This document shows positions 17,129 to 26,061 of a stretch of 64,000 nucleotides of DNA, one piece after another. Position 1 is the first letter of the stretch. Each line of letters begins with the position of its first letter. The position numbers and the translations under genes were made by a program. The stretch covers positions 94,085 through 158,084 of the forward strand of contig JAKIWI010000006.1 in the NCBI GenBank assembly GCA_022750115.1, read 5' to 3'. This DNA is from Thermoplasmata archaeon (GTDB lineage: Archaea > Thermoplasmatota > Thermoplasmata > Lutacidiplasmatales > UBA184). The notes beneath the pieces were generated by a model. That model had not been told where the DNA came from. It saw only the letters and a program-made list of their open reading frames with translations, and did not search any database.

Positions 17129-18055
17129 TCAGAGGGAGCCCACTCCGAGCGCGTGCAGCCAGAAGTTGACGATGAGGACGCCGATGACGACGAGCAAGTA
17201 GGGACCCGACCCGATGAACGCCCGGAGCGCGACGGGCCGGTCCACTCGTTTCCAGAGCGGAAGCGCGAGGACGAGGTAGGTCGCCGCGGCGACGAGGACG
17301 AGAACGGCGGCTGGCCACGCGAACGGAGCGACCAGGACGAGGAGGGCCGAGGCGGGGAGGAGCAGAGCCGCGGAGACGACAACGACACGGCCCGAGTACT
17401 CCGGATCGTCCATCCGCGGGAGCATCGGGAGCCCGACCCGCTTGTAGTCCTCGCGCAGCAGCAACGCGAGGCTCCAGAAGTGGGGGGGCGTCCAGAGGAA
17501 GACGAGGAGCGCGAACGCGAGGACCGGCGTGTTCCACGTGCCGATCGCGGCGGCGCCGCCCGCGAGCGCCGGCGCGCTCCCGGCGAACCCACCGATGACG
17601 ATGTTCCAGGCCGTGCGGCGCTTGAGGAGCAGCGTGTAGACGAGCACGTAGGTGAGCCCGCCCAGCGCGATCGAGAGTGCGGTGAGGGGGTTCAACGTCA
17701 CGTACGCGACCCCCACCCCGATCCCCAGCAGGGCGGTGCCGGCGACCAGCACCCCACCGCTCCGCTCGATGCGGGCGTCGGGGAGCGGACGCTGGCGAGT
17801 CCGTCGCATTCCGCCGTCGACGTCGCGGTCGAGGTAGTGGTTCAACATCGCGGACCCCGCGGAGGCGATCCCGCCCGTCAGGGCGAGAAGACCGAGGCGG
17901 AGCGGGTCGATCTGGCTCGGGAGCGCGAGGAAGTAGCCGGCGACCGCGACGAGGACGATCAGTGCCGTGATTCCGGGCTTCGTGAGCGTGACGACGTCGC
18001 GCCACCGGGCGGGAGCGGAGCGCTCCGAAGTCGGGCTCGATGCCGATCCGCTCAC
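17129..18055 (-). CDS. ctaB: Protoheme IX farnesyltransferase (heme O synthase)
   Basis: UbiA-family membrane prenyltransferase with about nine helices. The first Asp-rich motif is NHYLDRDVDGGMRRTRQRP and the second is in the WTPPHFWSLALLLREDYKRVGLPML region, both diagnostic for heme O synthase. The GTG at 18055 lies 25 bp after the ctaA stop and gives 308 residues; the track start at 18178 would run into ctaA. Together with CtaA it supplies heme O/A for the adjacent oxidase. Confidence 0.94.
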   Translation of the reverse strand: MSGSASSPTSERSAPARWRDVVTLTKPGITALIVLVAVAGYFLALPSQIDPLRLGLLALTGGIASAGSAMLNHYLDRDVDGGMRRTRQRPLPDARIERSGGVLVAGTALLGIGVGVAYVTLNPLTALSIALGGLTYVLVYTLLLKRRTAWNIVIGGFAGSAPALAGGAAAIGTWNTPVLAFALLVFLWTPPHFWSLALLLREDYKRVGLPMLPRMDDPEYSGRVVVVSAALLLPASALLVLVAPFAWPAAVLVLVAAATYLVLALPLWKRVDRPVALRAFIGSGPYLLVVIGVLIVNFWLHALGVGSL

Positions 18056-18080
18056 GGGCGACCTCCCCGACGTCCCCCCC

Positions 18081-18656
18081 CTACGGGGGGTCCGCCCCGC
18101 CGACCGGCGACGGCTCGGGAGAAGGGTCGTCGCCAACGCTGCGACCGAGGCGGGCCAGTGTGACCGTCGCCGGCTCATCGTCGGCGGCGTGCTCAGCCCA
18201 GGCGGCCCATCGACGCGGGATCTCGCGGAGGTTCGCGAGGAAGGCGATGAGGAGCAGGAGGCCGAACAGGATCGTCGCGAGCAGGAAGTGGAGGAGCACG
18301 ATCCCGACGACGAGGTCGGTCTCGACGACGAGACCGCCCAGGAACGCCTGCGCGAGGACGAGGACCGCCGCGCACACGGCGAGGCCGCGGAGCGCGGGGC
18401 GGCGCCGCTCGGAGACCAGGCCGACCAGCGCGAGCCCGGCGACCAGGACTCCCGTGACGAACGCGCTGAGGCGGTGGCTCCACTCGATCGCCGTCGCGCC
18501 GGAGAATGGCGGAAGGAGCGTGCCGTGGCACGTCGGCCAGTCCGGGCAGGCGAGGCCGGAGTCGCTCGCCATCACGTTGCCCCCGAGGAGGATCGTCACG
18601 TACGTCGCGGCGAACGCCGCGATTGCGAGGAGCCGGAAAAGGGTGTGTCGCTGCAT
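18081..18656 (-). CDS. ctaA: Heme A synthase, short archaeal type
   Basis: Half-length CtaA: 191 residues with four transmembrane helices rather than the eight of bacterial enzymes, as known for archaeal forms that work as oligomers. CPDWPTCHG gives the conserved cysteine pair, EWSHR the catalytic Glu and a heme ligand His, and LLHFLLA the second His. A hydrophilic tail of about 35 residues follows the last helix. It lies 25 bp downstream of the oxidase subunit I gene and upstream of ctaB. Confidence 0.9.
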   Translation of the reverse strand: MQRHTLFRLLAIAAFAATYVTILLGGNVMASDSGLACPDWPTCHGTLLPPFSGATAIEWSHRLSAFVTGVLVAGLALVGLVSERRRPALRGLAVCAAVLVLAQAFLGGLVVETDLVVGIVLLHFLLATILFGLLLLIAFLANLREIPRRWAAWAEHAADDEPATVTLARLGRSVGDDPSPEPSPVGGADPP

Positions 18657-18681
18657 CGTCGGTTCCCTCGCTGCCGAACTC

Positions 18682-20367
18682 CTACGGCGCGAGATCGGCG
18701 GGGGCCGCCGCGGCGGGGGTGCCCCGAGAGGAGCGCAGCGGCTGCGGGACGGGTCCGGTCATCTGGGTCGGCGCGGGCTCGCCCCACGGGTCGTCGGTCG
18801 TGACCTTGCGGCCGGCGAAGTAGCTGTAGACCATGTTGAACGCGAAGACCAGCTGACCGATGCCGAGGATCATCGCACCGACGCTCGCGAGGAAGTTCAG
18901 CATCTCGAAGTTCCCCGTCGGGAGGTAGGTGTAGACGCGGCGGGGCATCCCCTCCGCCCCGAGGATGAACATCGGGAACAAGAGGAGGTTGACACCGACG
19001 TACGTGAGGAGGAAGTGGATGTGGCCGAGCCGCTGGGAGTACCAGCGTTTCGTCCAGATCGGGTAGTAGAAGTAGATCCCGGCGAAGATGCCCATCAACG
19101 TCCCGCCGAGCAGGATGTAGTGGAAGTGTGCGACGACGAAGTACGTCGCGTGGTAGAGATAGTCGACAGGGATCGAGGCGAGGAGGACCCCCGACAATCC
19201 GCCGATGACGAATCCCGTGATGAACGCGACGCAGAACCACATCGGGACGGCCATCCAGATCTGACCGCCCCAGAGCGTGGCGACCCAGTTGAACGTCTTC
19301 ACGGCCGACGGCACCGCGATCGCCATCGTCGAGAGCATGAAGACGAACCGAAGGTCCGTCGAGACCCCGGTCACGAACATGTGGTGTTCCCAGACGGCGA
19401 AGGAAAGGACCGCGAAGACGCCGAGCGCGACCGCCATGGCGCCGTAGCCGAAGATGTCCTTTCTCGCGAGCTTGGGTAAAACGGTCGAGATGATCCCGAA
19501 TGCCGGGAGCACCATCACGTAGACCTCGGGATGAGCGAAGAACCAGAACATGTTCTGGTAGAGGAGGGCGCCGCCGAGCGGCGTGCCGTTCGCGGCCGCG
19601 AGGATGTGCGTCCCGAAATTGCGGTCCGACAGGACCATCGTGAGCGCGATCGAGAGCGAGGGGAGCGCGAAGATGAGGAGGACCGAGTTGATCAGCGTCG
19701 CCCAGACGAAGAGGGGCATGTTCCAGTACTTCACGCCCGGCGCGCGGTGCTTGACGATCGTGACGAGGAAGTTGATCGCGCCCAGCATCGAGGACGCGGA
19801 GAGGATGTGGAGCCCCGTGATCCAGAGGTCCACGCCGTGCGGGTTCGGACCGTACGCCTGCACCGAGAGCGGCACGTAGCCGGTCCAGCCGGCGTAGGCG
19901 TTCGAGAGAAGCAGGATCACCCCGGCGGGCGGGAGCATCCAGAACGCGATCGCGTTGATCCTCGGGAGGGCCATCTCCTTCGCCCCGATCATCGACGGGA
20001 CGAGGAAGTTGCCGAACCCGGCGAGAACGGGCATGATGAACATGAAAATCATCAGCACCCCGTGCATCGTGAACAGGGTCGAGTAGACGTCCGGCGTGAT
20101 GCCGAGCGTCGTCTGCGGGTCGAGCCCGAGCCCCTGAACGAACCCGAGGTCGGTGCGGATCAGGGTCGCGTAGATCCCACCGATGAAGAAGAACACCATT
20201 CCCGTGGTGATGTACATCAGACCGATGCGCCGATGATCGGTCGTGAACAGGTACTGGGCCGCCTTGCGGACGAACCACTCGCCGTGGTAGCGGAGGACCC
20301 ACAGCACGAACGCAGCGATGGCCACGAGCAGCGCGATCTCGACGACCGGGGTCACGAATTCGTACAT
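18682..20367 (-). CDS. coxA: Heme-copper oxidase subunit I
   Basis: 561 residues and at least 12 helices plus one extra N-terminal helix. Low-spin heme and CuB/heme a3 ligands are visible in [14 protein letters not shown] (with the His-Tyr crosslink pair), WEHHMF and YFVVAHFHY. The K-channel lysine is kept in [10 protein letters not shown], and the HPEV glutamate of A1-type oxidases is present. The D-channel entry motif reads GAKEMALPR instead of the usual GAPDMAFPR, so Asp is replaced by Glu. It is the terminal oxygen-reducing, proton-pumping subunit; the CuA subunit is encoded at 26994-27684. Confidence 0.96.
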   Translation of the reverse strand: MYEFVTPVVEIALLVAIAAFVLWVLRYHGEWFVRKAAQYLFTTDHRRIGLMYITTGMVFFFIGGIYATLIRTDLGFVQGLGLDPQTTLGITPDVYSTLFTMHGVLMIFMFIMPVLAGFGNFLVPSMIGAKEMALPRINAIAFWMLPPAGVILLLSNAYAGWTGYVPLSVQAYGPNPHGVDLWITGLHILSASSMLGAINFLVTIVKHRAPGVKYWNMPLFVWATLINSVLLIFALPSLSIALTMVLSDRNFGTHILAAANGTPLGGALLYQNMFWFFAHPEVYVMVLPAFGIISTVLPKLARKDIFGYGAMAVALGVFAVLSFAVWEHHMFVTGVSTDLRFVFMLSTMAIAVPSAVKTFNWVATLWGGQIWMAVPMWFCVAFITGFVIGGLSGVLLASIPVDYLYHATYFVVAHFHYILLGGTLMGIFAGIYFYYPIWTKRWYSQRLGHIHFLLTYVGVNLLLFPMFILGAEGMPRRVYTYLPTGNFEMLNFLASVGAMILGIGQLVFAFNMVYSYFAGRKVTTDDPWGEPAPTQMTGPVPQPLRSSRGTPAAAAPADLAP

Positions 20368-20383
20368 CGTTCCTCCTCTCCCC

Positions 20384-20782
20384 TCACATGATCAGCTGGG
20401 CCACGACGTAGGCGATCCCGAGGGCCGTCGCGAGGACGACGACCCAGGTGAGCAGTTTCGCCGCGGCGCGGGGCGTCGCGGGAGGGGGGGTCGCCGGCCG
20501 GAACCGGCGGCCGAGCGGCCAGACCCGGTACGTCACGTCGGCCAGGTGGGCGAGCAGGGCGCCCATCAGGAACATGGCCGCCGCCGCGAAGCCGAACGAT
20601 GTCTCCGCGCCCGTGCCGACCAAGGGGCCGAGCTTGAACGCGTACAGCGCGAGCCCGGCGATCCCCAGCAGCATGAGGACCGTCACGGCCTGGTAGAGGG
20701 CGAGCACCTTGCGGGCTGCCTGCGATCGGTGCGCCTCGACGCTCGCGAGCATCTCGGGCGTGAGCTCGGTCACGTCACTCAA
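20384..20782 (-). CDS. Three-helix membrane protein of the oxidase cluster
   Basis: 132 residues with three predicted helices ([60 protein letters not shown]) and a Pro-rich loop. I recognise no family. Its start overlaps the 88-residue gene upstream by 8 bp and it ends 16 bp before coxA, so it is in the oxidase-bc operon and is likely an accessory subunit. It is too short for a normal COX3. Confidence 0.75.
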   Translation of the reverse strand: MSDVTELTPEMLASVEAHRSQAARKVLALYQAVTVLMLLGIAGLALYAFKLGPLVGTGAETSFGFAAAAMFLMGALLAHLADVTYRVWPLGRRFRPATPPPATPRAAAKLLTWVVVLATALGIAYVVAQLIM

Positions 20783-21041
20783 ACAGCCTCACCTCCCGGT
20801 GGGGAACGCCGCGAAGCCGGTCGACCCGGTAGAGGATCCCCGTCAGCAGCAGCATCGCGATCGAGGCGACGACCGCCCCGCCGACGAACGCAGGGACATC
20901 GACGAGCCAGTTGCCGTTCGCAAACAGGTCCGTCAGGCCATACACGACGAAAGCGGCCGCGACCGTGCCGACCATCAGGAGGATCGCGAGGACGCCCCAG
21001 AGCCAGCCGGTGGCGTACGTGCGGGGCGCCGGCTCAGTCAT
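20775..21041 (-). CDS. Two-helix membrane protein of the oxidase cluster
   Basis: 88 residues with two hydrophobic helices (GVLAILLMVGTVAAAFVVYGL and AFVGGAVVASIAMLLLTGIL) and a charged C-terminus. It overlaps both the cytochrome b stop and the next gene by 8 bp, so translation is probably coupled. It has no recognised family and may be a small subunit of the bc or oxidase complex. Confidence 0.72.
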   Translation of the reverse strand: MTEPAPRTYATGWLWGVLAILLMVGTVAAAFVVYGLTDLFANGNWLVDVPAFVGGAVVASIAMLLLTGILYRVDRLRGVPHREVRLFE

Positions 21042-22389
21042 GGGGTCGGGCCTCCGCGACGGCGGGCCGGGGCGTTCCGGGGGAGCCGAGCGGGTACACC
21101 CCGCGCCGGTCGGCGGTCGCGCCGTCGCGAGAGGCGAGCCGAGCGCGGTAGCTCTTCTGGTAGCGCCAGTGGAACAACGCGACGACCACGGCGTTGACGG
21201 CGAACAGCGGCGCCAACCGCTCGGCGACGGTCATCGGGGTGATCGCGACCCCCGGGGTGAGCCCGCCCCAGACCGTCATCAGGACGAAGAACTCGAGCAT
21301 CGAGTTCGCGAGGAAGATGAACAGCGGTCGATCGCGGGGGTGGGTACGCTTCGAGCGGTCGAGGAACGGCAGGAAGAGAACGTAGAGGATGATCACGGTC
21401 GTCACGCCGACGGCGAGCACCGGCGTCACGCCCTGGAAGTCGACGAATTTGAACTCCCAGAGGAAGTACCAATCCGGTTGCGTGACGACCCCGGCCGCGG
21501 AGAGGTCACCCGCGTAGGTCGGAAGGCTCCACGGCCAGAGCGCAGCGATGCCGAGCAGGAGCCCGATGTAGAACAGCGCCCACTTGGTGATGTAGAAGAA
21601 AATGTGGGGCATGAACGGCACGTGTTTCTTGTCCTCCGTGGCGTTGAACCGCCGACGTTGGAGCGGGTCGGACGTCGCCGGCGGCGCGATGCCGTGGGAC
21701 TCGAACAGCGCGATGTGGGCGTACAGGAGTGCCGCGAGCGCGAGGGGCAGGAGGAGCACGTGCGCCGCGAACATGCGCGACAACAGCCCCTGTCCCGTGC
21801 CGTCGGACAGAATCAGCGGGCCGAGGAGCGGGCCCGCGTACGGAAGCCGGATCGCGAGGACCAGCCCGACGTTCGTCGCGTTGAGGGAAATCTGCGTGTA
21901 CGGGAGGAGGTAGCCGGTGAACCCCATCCCGAGCGTCGTCAGCATCAGGAGGCTGCCGACCATCCAGGAGAATTCGCGCGGGGCCTTGTACACCCCGAGG
22001 TAGTAGCCTCGGTAGAAGTGCACGAACGCGAGGAAGATCATCGCGTAGGCGCCGTACAAGTGGGTCGACAGGAGTAGCTGGCCCATCGGGACCGAGTGGA
22101 CGATGTAGTAGGTGCTGCACCAGGCCGCGGGCGAGGACGAGAGCGTCCCGGTCGGTTGGCCACACGCCGTGAACGTCGGGCTCGTGCTCGGCTGGTAGTA
22201 GAGGAGGAGCAGCAGCCCCGAGATCACCTGGTAGAGGAACGCGTTCACGACGAACGCGCCGGTCCAGTAGGACGGCTTGAACGAGAACTCGGGCTGCGGG
22301 CGGAGCGCCCACTTGGGCATCCCGGTCCGGTCCTCGACGAACCCCCAGACCCGGTTGAGGGTCCGATTGAACCACCGCTCGAACGCCAT
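21034..22389 (-). CDS. Cytochrome b of a Rieske/cytochrome b complex
   Basis: Quinol-oxidising di-heme membrane subunit, 451 residues with the N- and C-terminal parts fused in one chain. Heme ligands appear as His pairs in STHLYGAYAMIFLAFVHF (13 residues between) and AAHVLLLPLALAALLYAH (14 between), the 13/14 spacing seen in cytochrome b6. The Qo-site motif reads QPDWYFLWEFK, a PDWY variant of PEWY. It lies directly downstream of the Rieske gene and upstream of the oxidase genes, so the bc and oxidase parts are probably made together. Confidence 0.95.
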   Translation of the reverse strand: MAFERWFNRTLNRVWGFVEDRTGMPKWALRPQPEFSFKPSYWTGAFVVNAFLYQVISGLLLLLYYQPSTSPTFTACGQPTGTLSSSPAAWCSTYYIVHSVPMGQLLLSTHLYGAYAMIFLAFVHFYRGYYLGVYKAPREFSWMVGSLLMLTTLGMGFTGYLLPYTQISLNATNVGLVLAIRLPYAGPLLGPLILSDGTGQGLLSRMFAAHVLLLPLALAALLYAHIALFESHGIAPPATSDPLQRRRFNATEDKKHVPFMPHIFFYITKWALFYIGLLLGIAALWPWSLPTYAGDLSAAGVVTQPDWYFLWEFKFVDFQGVTPVLAVGVTTVIILYVLFLPFLDRSKRTHPRDRPLFIFLANSMLEFFVLMTVWGGLTPGVAITPMTVAERLAPLFAVNAVVVALFHWRYQKSYRARLASRDGATADRRGVYPLGSPGTPRPAVAEARPHD

Positions 22390-22401
22390 CCCGCCCTCCG
22401 A

Positions 22402-23208
22402 CTACGAGAAGTTGCACAGGCGCACGGGCTGCTGGCGCGTGAGCTGGCTCGATGTGCCGACTCCATAGTCGCCGGTCAGTGTGTCGAGGTGGCCGTTCAC
22501 CGGCGGGCCGACCATGTTGACGGCGTACAGCGTGTCGTCGCCCTGATCCCATTCGAGGATCACCTGGGGCAGCGGAAGGACGGCGGGGCCCGTGAGGTTG
22601 GCCGCGCCGTTCGTGACGTCGTAGGTCGAGCCGTGGCAGGTGCAGTGGATGTAGAACGACTTGCCGCCGGGCGATTGCGGGCAAATGCCGGCGGGGTAGT
22701 AGGAAATGGCGGGCGCGGGGCACCCGAGGTGCTGGCAGATCGCGCTGAACGCGACGATCGACTTCTGGCTCCCGACCCCGTTCACGACGTTCGTCGCTCC
22801 CGAGGAGGAGCCGGACGCGGGCGCGACGTTGAGGAGGAAGTTCGGCTCGTTGCGGAGCGGGTAGTTGAACGTCAGGACATCGCCCGTCTCGGCGTTGTAC
22901 TCCTTCTCGGCCTTCGTGACCGTGAGGGGCGTCCCATCGAGATCGAGGAGCTGCACCCGCGGGAACGACGAGAGGCCGACCGTGGGCGGCTGGGCGTACT
23001 GCAACGATCCGGCGACCAACCCTCCGCCGGCGGCGCCGACGACGCCCGCGGCGACGAGCAGCTTGAGGACGTTGCGCTTCGTCTCGTCGACCTCGCCGGG
23101 CTCCGACGACGGGGTCGCTGCGACGCGGTGGAGCTGGCCGACGGGGAAGGACAGCGCCGCGGCGGTGCAGGGCGAGGGACAGGCCGCGCCCATCCCGAAC
23201 GCCGTCAC
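22402..23208 (-). CDS. Rieske iron-sulfur protein
   Basis: 268 residues with an N-terminal anchor (KRNVLKLLVAAGVVGAAGGGLVAG) and a C-terminal Rieske domain. The 2Fe-2S ligands are in CQHLGC and CTCHGS. The anchor is preceded by KR rather than RR, but its form resembles a Tat-dependent anchor and the tat genes follow in the same gene string. About 45 polar residues precede the anchor. The start overlaps the upstream 61-residue gene by 4 bp. It passes electrons from quinol to a soluble carrier, here probably a cupredoxin. Confidence 0.94.
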   Translation of the reverse strand: MTAFGMGAACPSPCTAAALSFPVGQLHRVAATPSSEPGEVDETKRNVLKLLVAAGVVGAAGGGLVAGSLQYAQPPTVGLSSFPRVQLLDLDGTPLTVTKAEKEYNAETGDVLTFNYPLRNEPNFLLNVAPASGSSSGATNVVNGVGSQKSIVAFSAICQHLGCPAPAISYYPAGICPQSPGGKSFYIHCTCHGSTYDVTNGAANLTGPAVLPLPQVILEWDQGDDTLYAVNMVGPPVNGHLDTLTGDYGVGTSSQLTRQQPVRLCNFS

Positions 23209-23390
23209 AGCGTCCTCCCGCGCGTGTCGACCTCGAGGTCGTCCGGCAGCCCCGGCTCCGGGATCGGAGCGTCGCCCGGGAGCTCCGCGCGCTCACTCCC
23301 GTAGTACACCGCCCAGGTGATGCCGATCCCCGCCAGGATCAGGAGCACTTCGAGCAGCGTGATCTGGTCGTTGATGGAGAGCGCGCTCAT
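23205..23390 (-). CDS. Small single-helix protein between Rieske and Tat genes
   Basis: 61 residues with one helix (ITLLEVLLILAGIGITWAVYY) followed by an acidic, Pro-rich tail. The track fuses it with shadow sequence up to 23741; the ATG at 23390 overlaps the upstream stop by 4 bp and its own stop overlaps the Rieske start by 4 bp, so it is translationally coupled on both sides. Family unknown; a small cytochrome bc subunit is plausible. Confidence 0.65.
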   Translation of the reverse strand: MSALSINDQITLLEVLLILAGIGITWAVYYGSERAELPGDAPIPEPGLPDDLEVDTRGRTL

Positions 23391-23764
23391 CGGGTTCGGG
23401 GCGCCTCCAGCCCGGCCGACGGAATGGCGAGCGACCAGTGGTCGGGCCCGATCGACCCGAGGCTCGCCGTCGCGGCGATGGCGAACGGCATCGGCGGAGT
23501 CGTCACCGCGGCCGGGATTCCGGGCGTCTGCGACCCTTCGGGATACCCCATCAAGGCCCCGCGCAGCGAGAGCGAGCGGAGGCTCGACGGCGCGGGGAGG
23601 TCGGCCGCGCGGGTCAGTTCGCCGAGGAGTTCCTGCTTCAGCCGGACGAACCGCCCGTAGTACCGTCCGAACTGCCGGAGGAGCGCGCCGCTCTCGCGGC
23701 CGAGCAGAAGGAAGCCGGCGACGCCGAGCAGGATGGCCCAATCGATGTCGGAGAACAGCGCCAT
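23387..23764 (-). CDS. TatA/TatB-like membrane protein
   Basis: 125 residues. The N-terminus (IDWAILLGVAGFLLLGRESGALLRQFGRYYGRFVRLKQEL) has the TatA/B layout: a short helix near the N-terminus, a Gly hinge and an amphipathic helix. A Pro/Ala-rich region of about 70 residues follows. It lies 6 bp downstream of tatC, and a canonical tatA is upstream of tatC, so it may be a specialised TatB-like partner. Sequence similarity is weak and the role is inferred from position and shape. Confidence 0.6.
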   Translation of the reverse strand: MALFSDIDWAILLGVAGFLLLGRESGALLRQFGRYYGRFVRLKQELLGELTRAADLPAPSSLRSLSLRGALMGYPEGSQTPGIPAAVTTPPMPFAIAATASLGSIGPDHWSLAIPSAGLEAPRTR

Positions 23765-23770
23765 CTCACC

Positions 23771-24601
23771 TCACCCCGTCACGGCCGCGGGCCCCGACCG
23801 GCGCTTCGTCGCCCGCGACTCCCAGCGGCCGGCGAACCAGGCGCCGCCGAGGTAGAGCGCGATCATGGGCGTCGCGACGAGGAGCATCGTGATGCCCGAG
23901 TTGTCCGGCGTGACGATCATCCCGAAGACGAGCGAACCGATCACCGCGCCGCGCCAGTGCCGACGCCAGACGGCGGCTCGCACGACCCCGAGGCGGGTCA
24001 GCGAGTAGACGAACACGGGAAGCTCGAACACGAGCCCGAAGGCGAGCGGATAGAGGAGCGCGAATTGGACGAACTGCTGGACGCCGAGGACGGGGGCGAG
24101 CCCCATCGCGGCGACGTAGAGGAACAGCAAACGGAACGTGAGGGGCGTCAGCACGAACACGCCGAGCGCCGTGCCGATGGCGAACAGGATCGTCGCGGGA
24201 ATGCCGATGCGCCGGATCATCTCGCGCTCGTTGCGGCGGAGCGCCGGGACGAGGAACGCGGAGACCTCGTGGACGATCCACGGCATCCCGAGGATCAGCG
24301 TGAGGAGGGCGCCGATCTCGACCTGGACCAAGATCGAGTCGCCGACCCCGACGTTCAGGAGAACGACGTTCGACGGGAGCATGAGTTGGACGAGCGCGCG
24401 GAACACCTGGGCCGTGACGTTGTAGAACAGGTTCGGCCACGGGTAGGCGAATGGGATCGTCCGCCCGAGAACGTGCAAGGGGTAGGGCTTCAGCTCGAAC
24501 GTGACGAGGAAGCCGAAGATGGGGGCGAGGACCAGCATGGTCCGGACGAGGCGGTGGCGGACCTCGCCGAGGACGGCGAGGATCTTGTCGAGCTCCCCCA
24601 T
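23771..24601 (-). CDS. tatC: Twin-arginine translocase subunit TatC
   Basis: 276 residues, six helices. Landmarks are the N-terminal LGEVRHRL (the ELR.RL motif), the loop PWIVHEVSAFLVPALRRNERE with the conserved Glu and Pro, FGLVFELPVFVYSL and FGMIVTPDNSGITMLLVATPMIALY. It is the substrate-binding core of the Tat pathway, which exports folded proteins. The position between tatA and Rieske suggests that Rieske is its main client. Confidence 0.94.
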   Translation of the reverse strand: MGELDKILAVLGEVRHRLVRTMLVLAPIFGFLVTFELKPYPLHVLGRTIPFAYPWPNLFYNVTAQVFRALVQLMLPSNVVLLNVGVGDSILVQVEIGALLTLILGMPWIVHEVSAFLVPALRRNEREMIRRIGIPATILFAIGTALGVFVLTPLTFRLLFLYVAAMGLAPVLGVQQFVQFALLYPLAFGLVFELPVFVYSLTRLGVVRAAVWRRHWRGAVIGSLVFGMIVTPDNSGITMLLVATPMIALYLGGAWFAGRWESRATKRRSGPAAVTG

Positions 24602-24707
24602 GCGTCACACCCACCCACTTCGTCGGCCCGGAGCCGCCCACGGCGCCCCCCGCCAGGGTTCGGCTTCGACCGGACCGACGGTGCCCATCTCCCCTCGGGG
24701 CCTCGGT

Positions 24708-24908
24708 CTACCGGGGGCCGGGGGTGGGGGTGGTCGCCAGGTTCGCCTGCTCGGCCTTCAGCTCGCGCTCAACCTCGAGCCGGCCGCGCTTGAACTCCCC
24801 GATCGAGCGGCCGAGCGCGTGCGCGAGCTGGGGGATCTTGCTCGAGCCGTAGAACAAGATCGCGACCACGACGCCGATGATCAGCCAGTCGTCCAATGAG
24901 TCGAACAT
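24708..24908 (-). CDS. tatA: Twin-arginine translocase subunit TatA
   Basis: 66 residues with the classic TatA/E pattern: a short helix WLIIGVVVAILFYGSSKIPQLAHALGRSIGEFKRG, with the FYGSSKIP hinge, followed by a charged amphipathic helix and a short tail. It lies 106 bp upstream of tatC on the same strand and heads the tatA-tatC-Rieske-cytochrome b-oxidase gene string. Confidence 0.94.
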   Translation of the reverse strand: MFDSLDDWLIIGVVVAILFYGSSKIPQLAHALGRSIGEFKRGRLEVERELKAEQANLATTPTPGPR

Positions 24909-24944
24909 GGGTTGCTCCCGACCACCGGGGGCGGGGGTATCTGG

Positions 24945-25000
24945 CGTTCGTACCGGGAAGTCCGACCCGTACGAGTTGTCCGTACCGGCCCTACTTAAAC
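24945..25000 (-). promoter_or_regulatory. tatA upstream region with TATA-like box and three CGTAC boxes
   Basis: Three CGTAC boxes lie at 24949, 24968 and 24981, followed (on the plus strand) by CTTAAA at about 24992, which reads TTTAAG toward tatA. If TTTAAG is the TATA box the tatA mRNA has a leader of about 60 nt and all boxes lie downstream of it. AGATACC nearer the gene (about 24937-24943) is an alternative box. CGTAC is also the core of the element found at the copper-protein promoters. Confidence 0.45.
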
Positions 25001-25002
25001 GG

Positions 25003-26043
25003 TCACGCCGGCGCGACCACGATCGTCTCGTTCCCGAGCGAGACGGCGCGGTCGACCGCGACCTCGGCGAGCGTCGAGAGGCAGGCGGCGCTCCGCTGCG
25101 TCGCGACGGTCGCGGCGTGGAGTCCGGCGCGCCGCGCCGTCACGCCCATGCGGTCCGCCGACTCGCGGGCCGAGCTACCGAGGGCCGCGACCTGGGCGTA
25201 GGCGTCGCACGCCTCGCCGAGCGAGGGACGAATCAGCGTGTCGACGACCGACTTGAGCCCATCCTTCACATCGGCGAGGCGAGCGCGCAGCGCCGCGGTG
25301 TCGCCCGCGGGCCGCTCCCGGCTCGCGTCGAGGAGGACGGCGATCTCGGAGAGGAGGTGGCCGAGCTCCTGCAGCGAGTGGACGACGACGCGCCACTCGA
25401 GCAGTTGGCGGGGGTCGGGGCAGCCGATGCGCCGCGCCAGTGACCAGTCGCGGCTCGCGAGGAACAGCTGACGGACCAGGAGGGCGAGCACCCGTTCGCT
25501 CTCCTCGTCGAGCGAGGCGATCCGCTTCGAGCGAGCGCGCCGGTCGAGCAGCATCTCCGACTCCTCGAGGAACGCGATCAGAATCATCTTCATGCGCTGG
25601 ACGAGCTGCGGCAGGCCGTACTTCGACGGGTCGATGAAGTTCTGGAGGACGATCCGCGTCGGCTCCTGGGCGACGACCGAGACGCCGATCAGGCGCCGCG
25701 CGGCCTTCAGAAGCTCCTCGATCCGCTCAGGGGGGATCGGGGTCTCGCTGCGGATCTCGATCGCATCGTGCCCGACGCGGTAGGCGCCGAGGACGAGCCG
25801 CTCGAGGACCCCCGGCGTGTCGAACGACTGGGCCTGGACCAGGTACGGGGCGCTCGCGCCGACGACCCCGGCGGCCGGGGCCGGTCGAAGGTAGAGGGCG
25901 CCATCGTCGTTCTGGTCGAAGACGATGAGGTCGCCCGGTCGAAGGTTCATCGCCTCCGCCCACGGCTTGGGGAGCGTGACCGCGATCGAGGAGTGGCCGG
26001 CCTTCAGAACCCGTCGCTCGCGGCTCGGGACTCCCCACGCCAT
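25003..26043 (-). CDS. AbrB-type N-domain plus PhoU-like domain protein
   Basis: 346 residues. Residues 8-55 form a SpoVT/AbrB-like swapped-hairpin domain (RRVLKAGHSSIAVTLPKPWAEAMNLRPGDLIVF), and the rest is an all-helical PhoU-like domain with repeated acidic helices. This fusion is frequent in archaea near phosphate uptake genes, where it is thought to act in phosphate signalling; no pst genes are visible here. It lies just upstream of tatA on the same strand, and a 17-bp interrupted palindrome precedes its ATG, hinting at autoregulation. Confidence 0.87.
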   Translation of the reverse strand: MAWGVPSRERRVLKAGHSSIAVTLPKPWAEAMNLRPGDLIVFDQNDDGALYLRPAPAAGVVGASAPYLVQAQSFDTPGVLERLVLGAYRVGHDAIEIRSETPIPPERIEELLKAARRLIGVSVVAQEPTRIVLQNFIDPSKYGLPQLVQRMKMILIAFLEESEMLLDRRARSKRIASLDEESERVLALLVRQLFLASRDWSLARRIGCPDPRQLLEWRVVVHSLQELGHLLSEIAVLLDASRERPAGDTAALRARLADVKDGLKSVVDTLIRPSLGEACDAYAQVAALGSSARESADRMGVTARRAGLHAATVATQRSAACLSTLAEVAVDRAVSLGNETIVVAPA

Positions 26044-26061
26044 TGATTCGACCCCGAACCT

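Noticed and set aside
20355-20367. A further TTCGTAC/GTACGAA match
   Set aside because: It is formed by the coding sequence of the first codons of coxA (Met-Tyr-Glu-Phe) and has no TATA box 7 nt away.
24979-25000. Plus-strand CCGTAC-N7-CTTAAA promoter reading into the AbrB-PhoU gene
   Set aside because: The spacing matches the copper-gene element, but no plus-strand gene follows; the 24877-25443 ORF is an antisense shadow. Kept only as part of the tatA upstream region.
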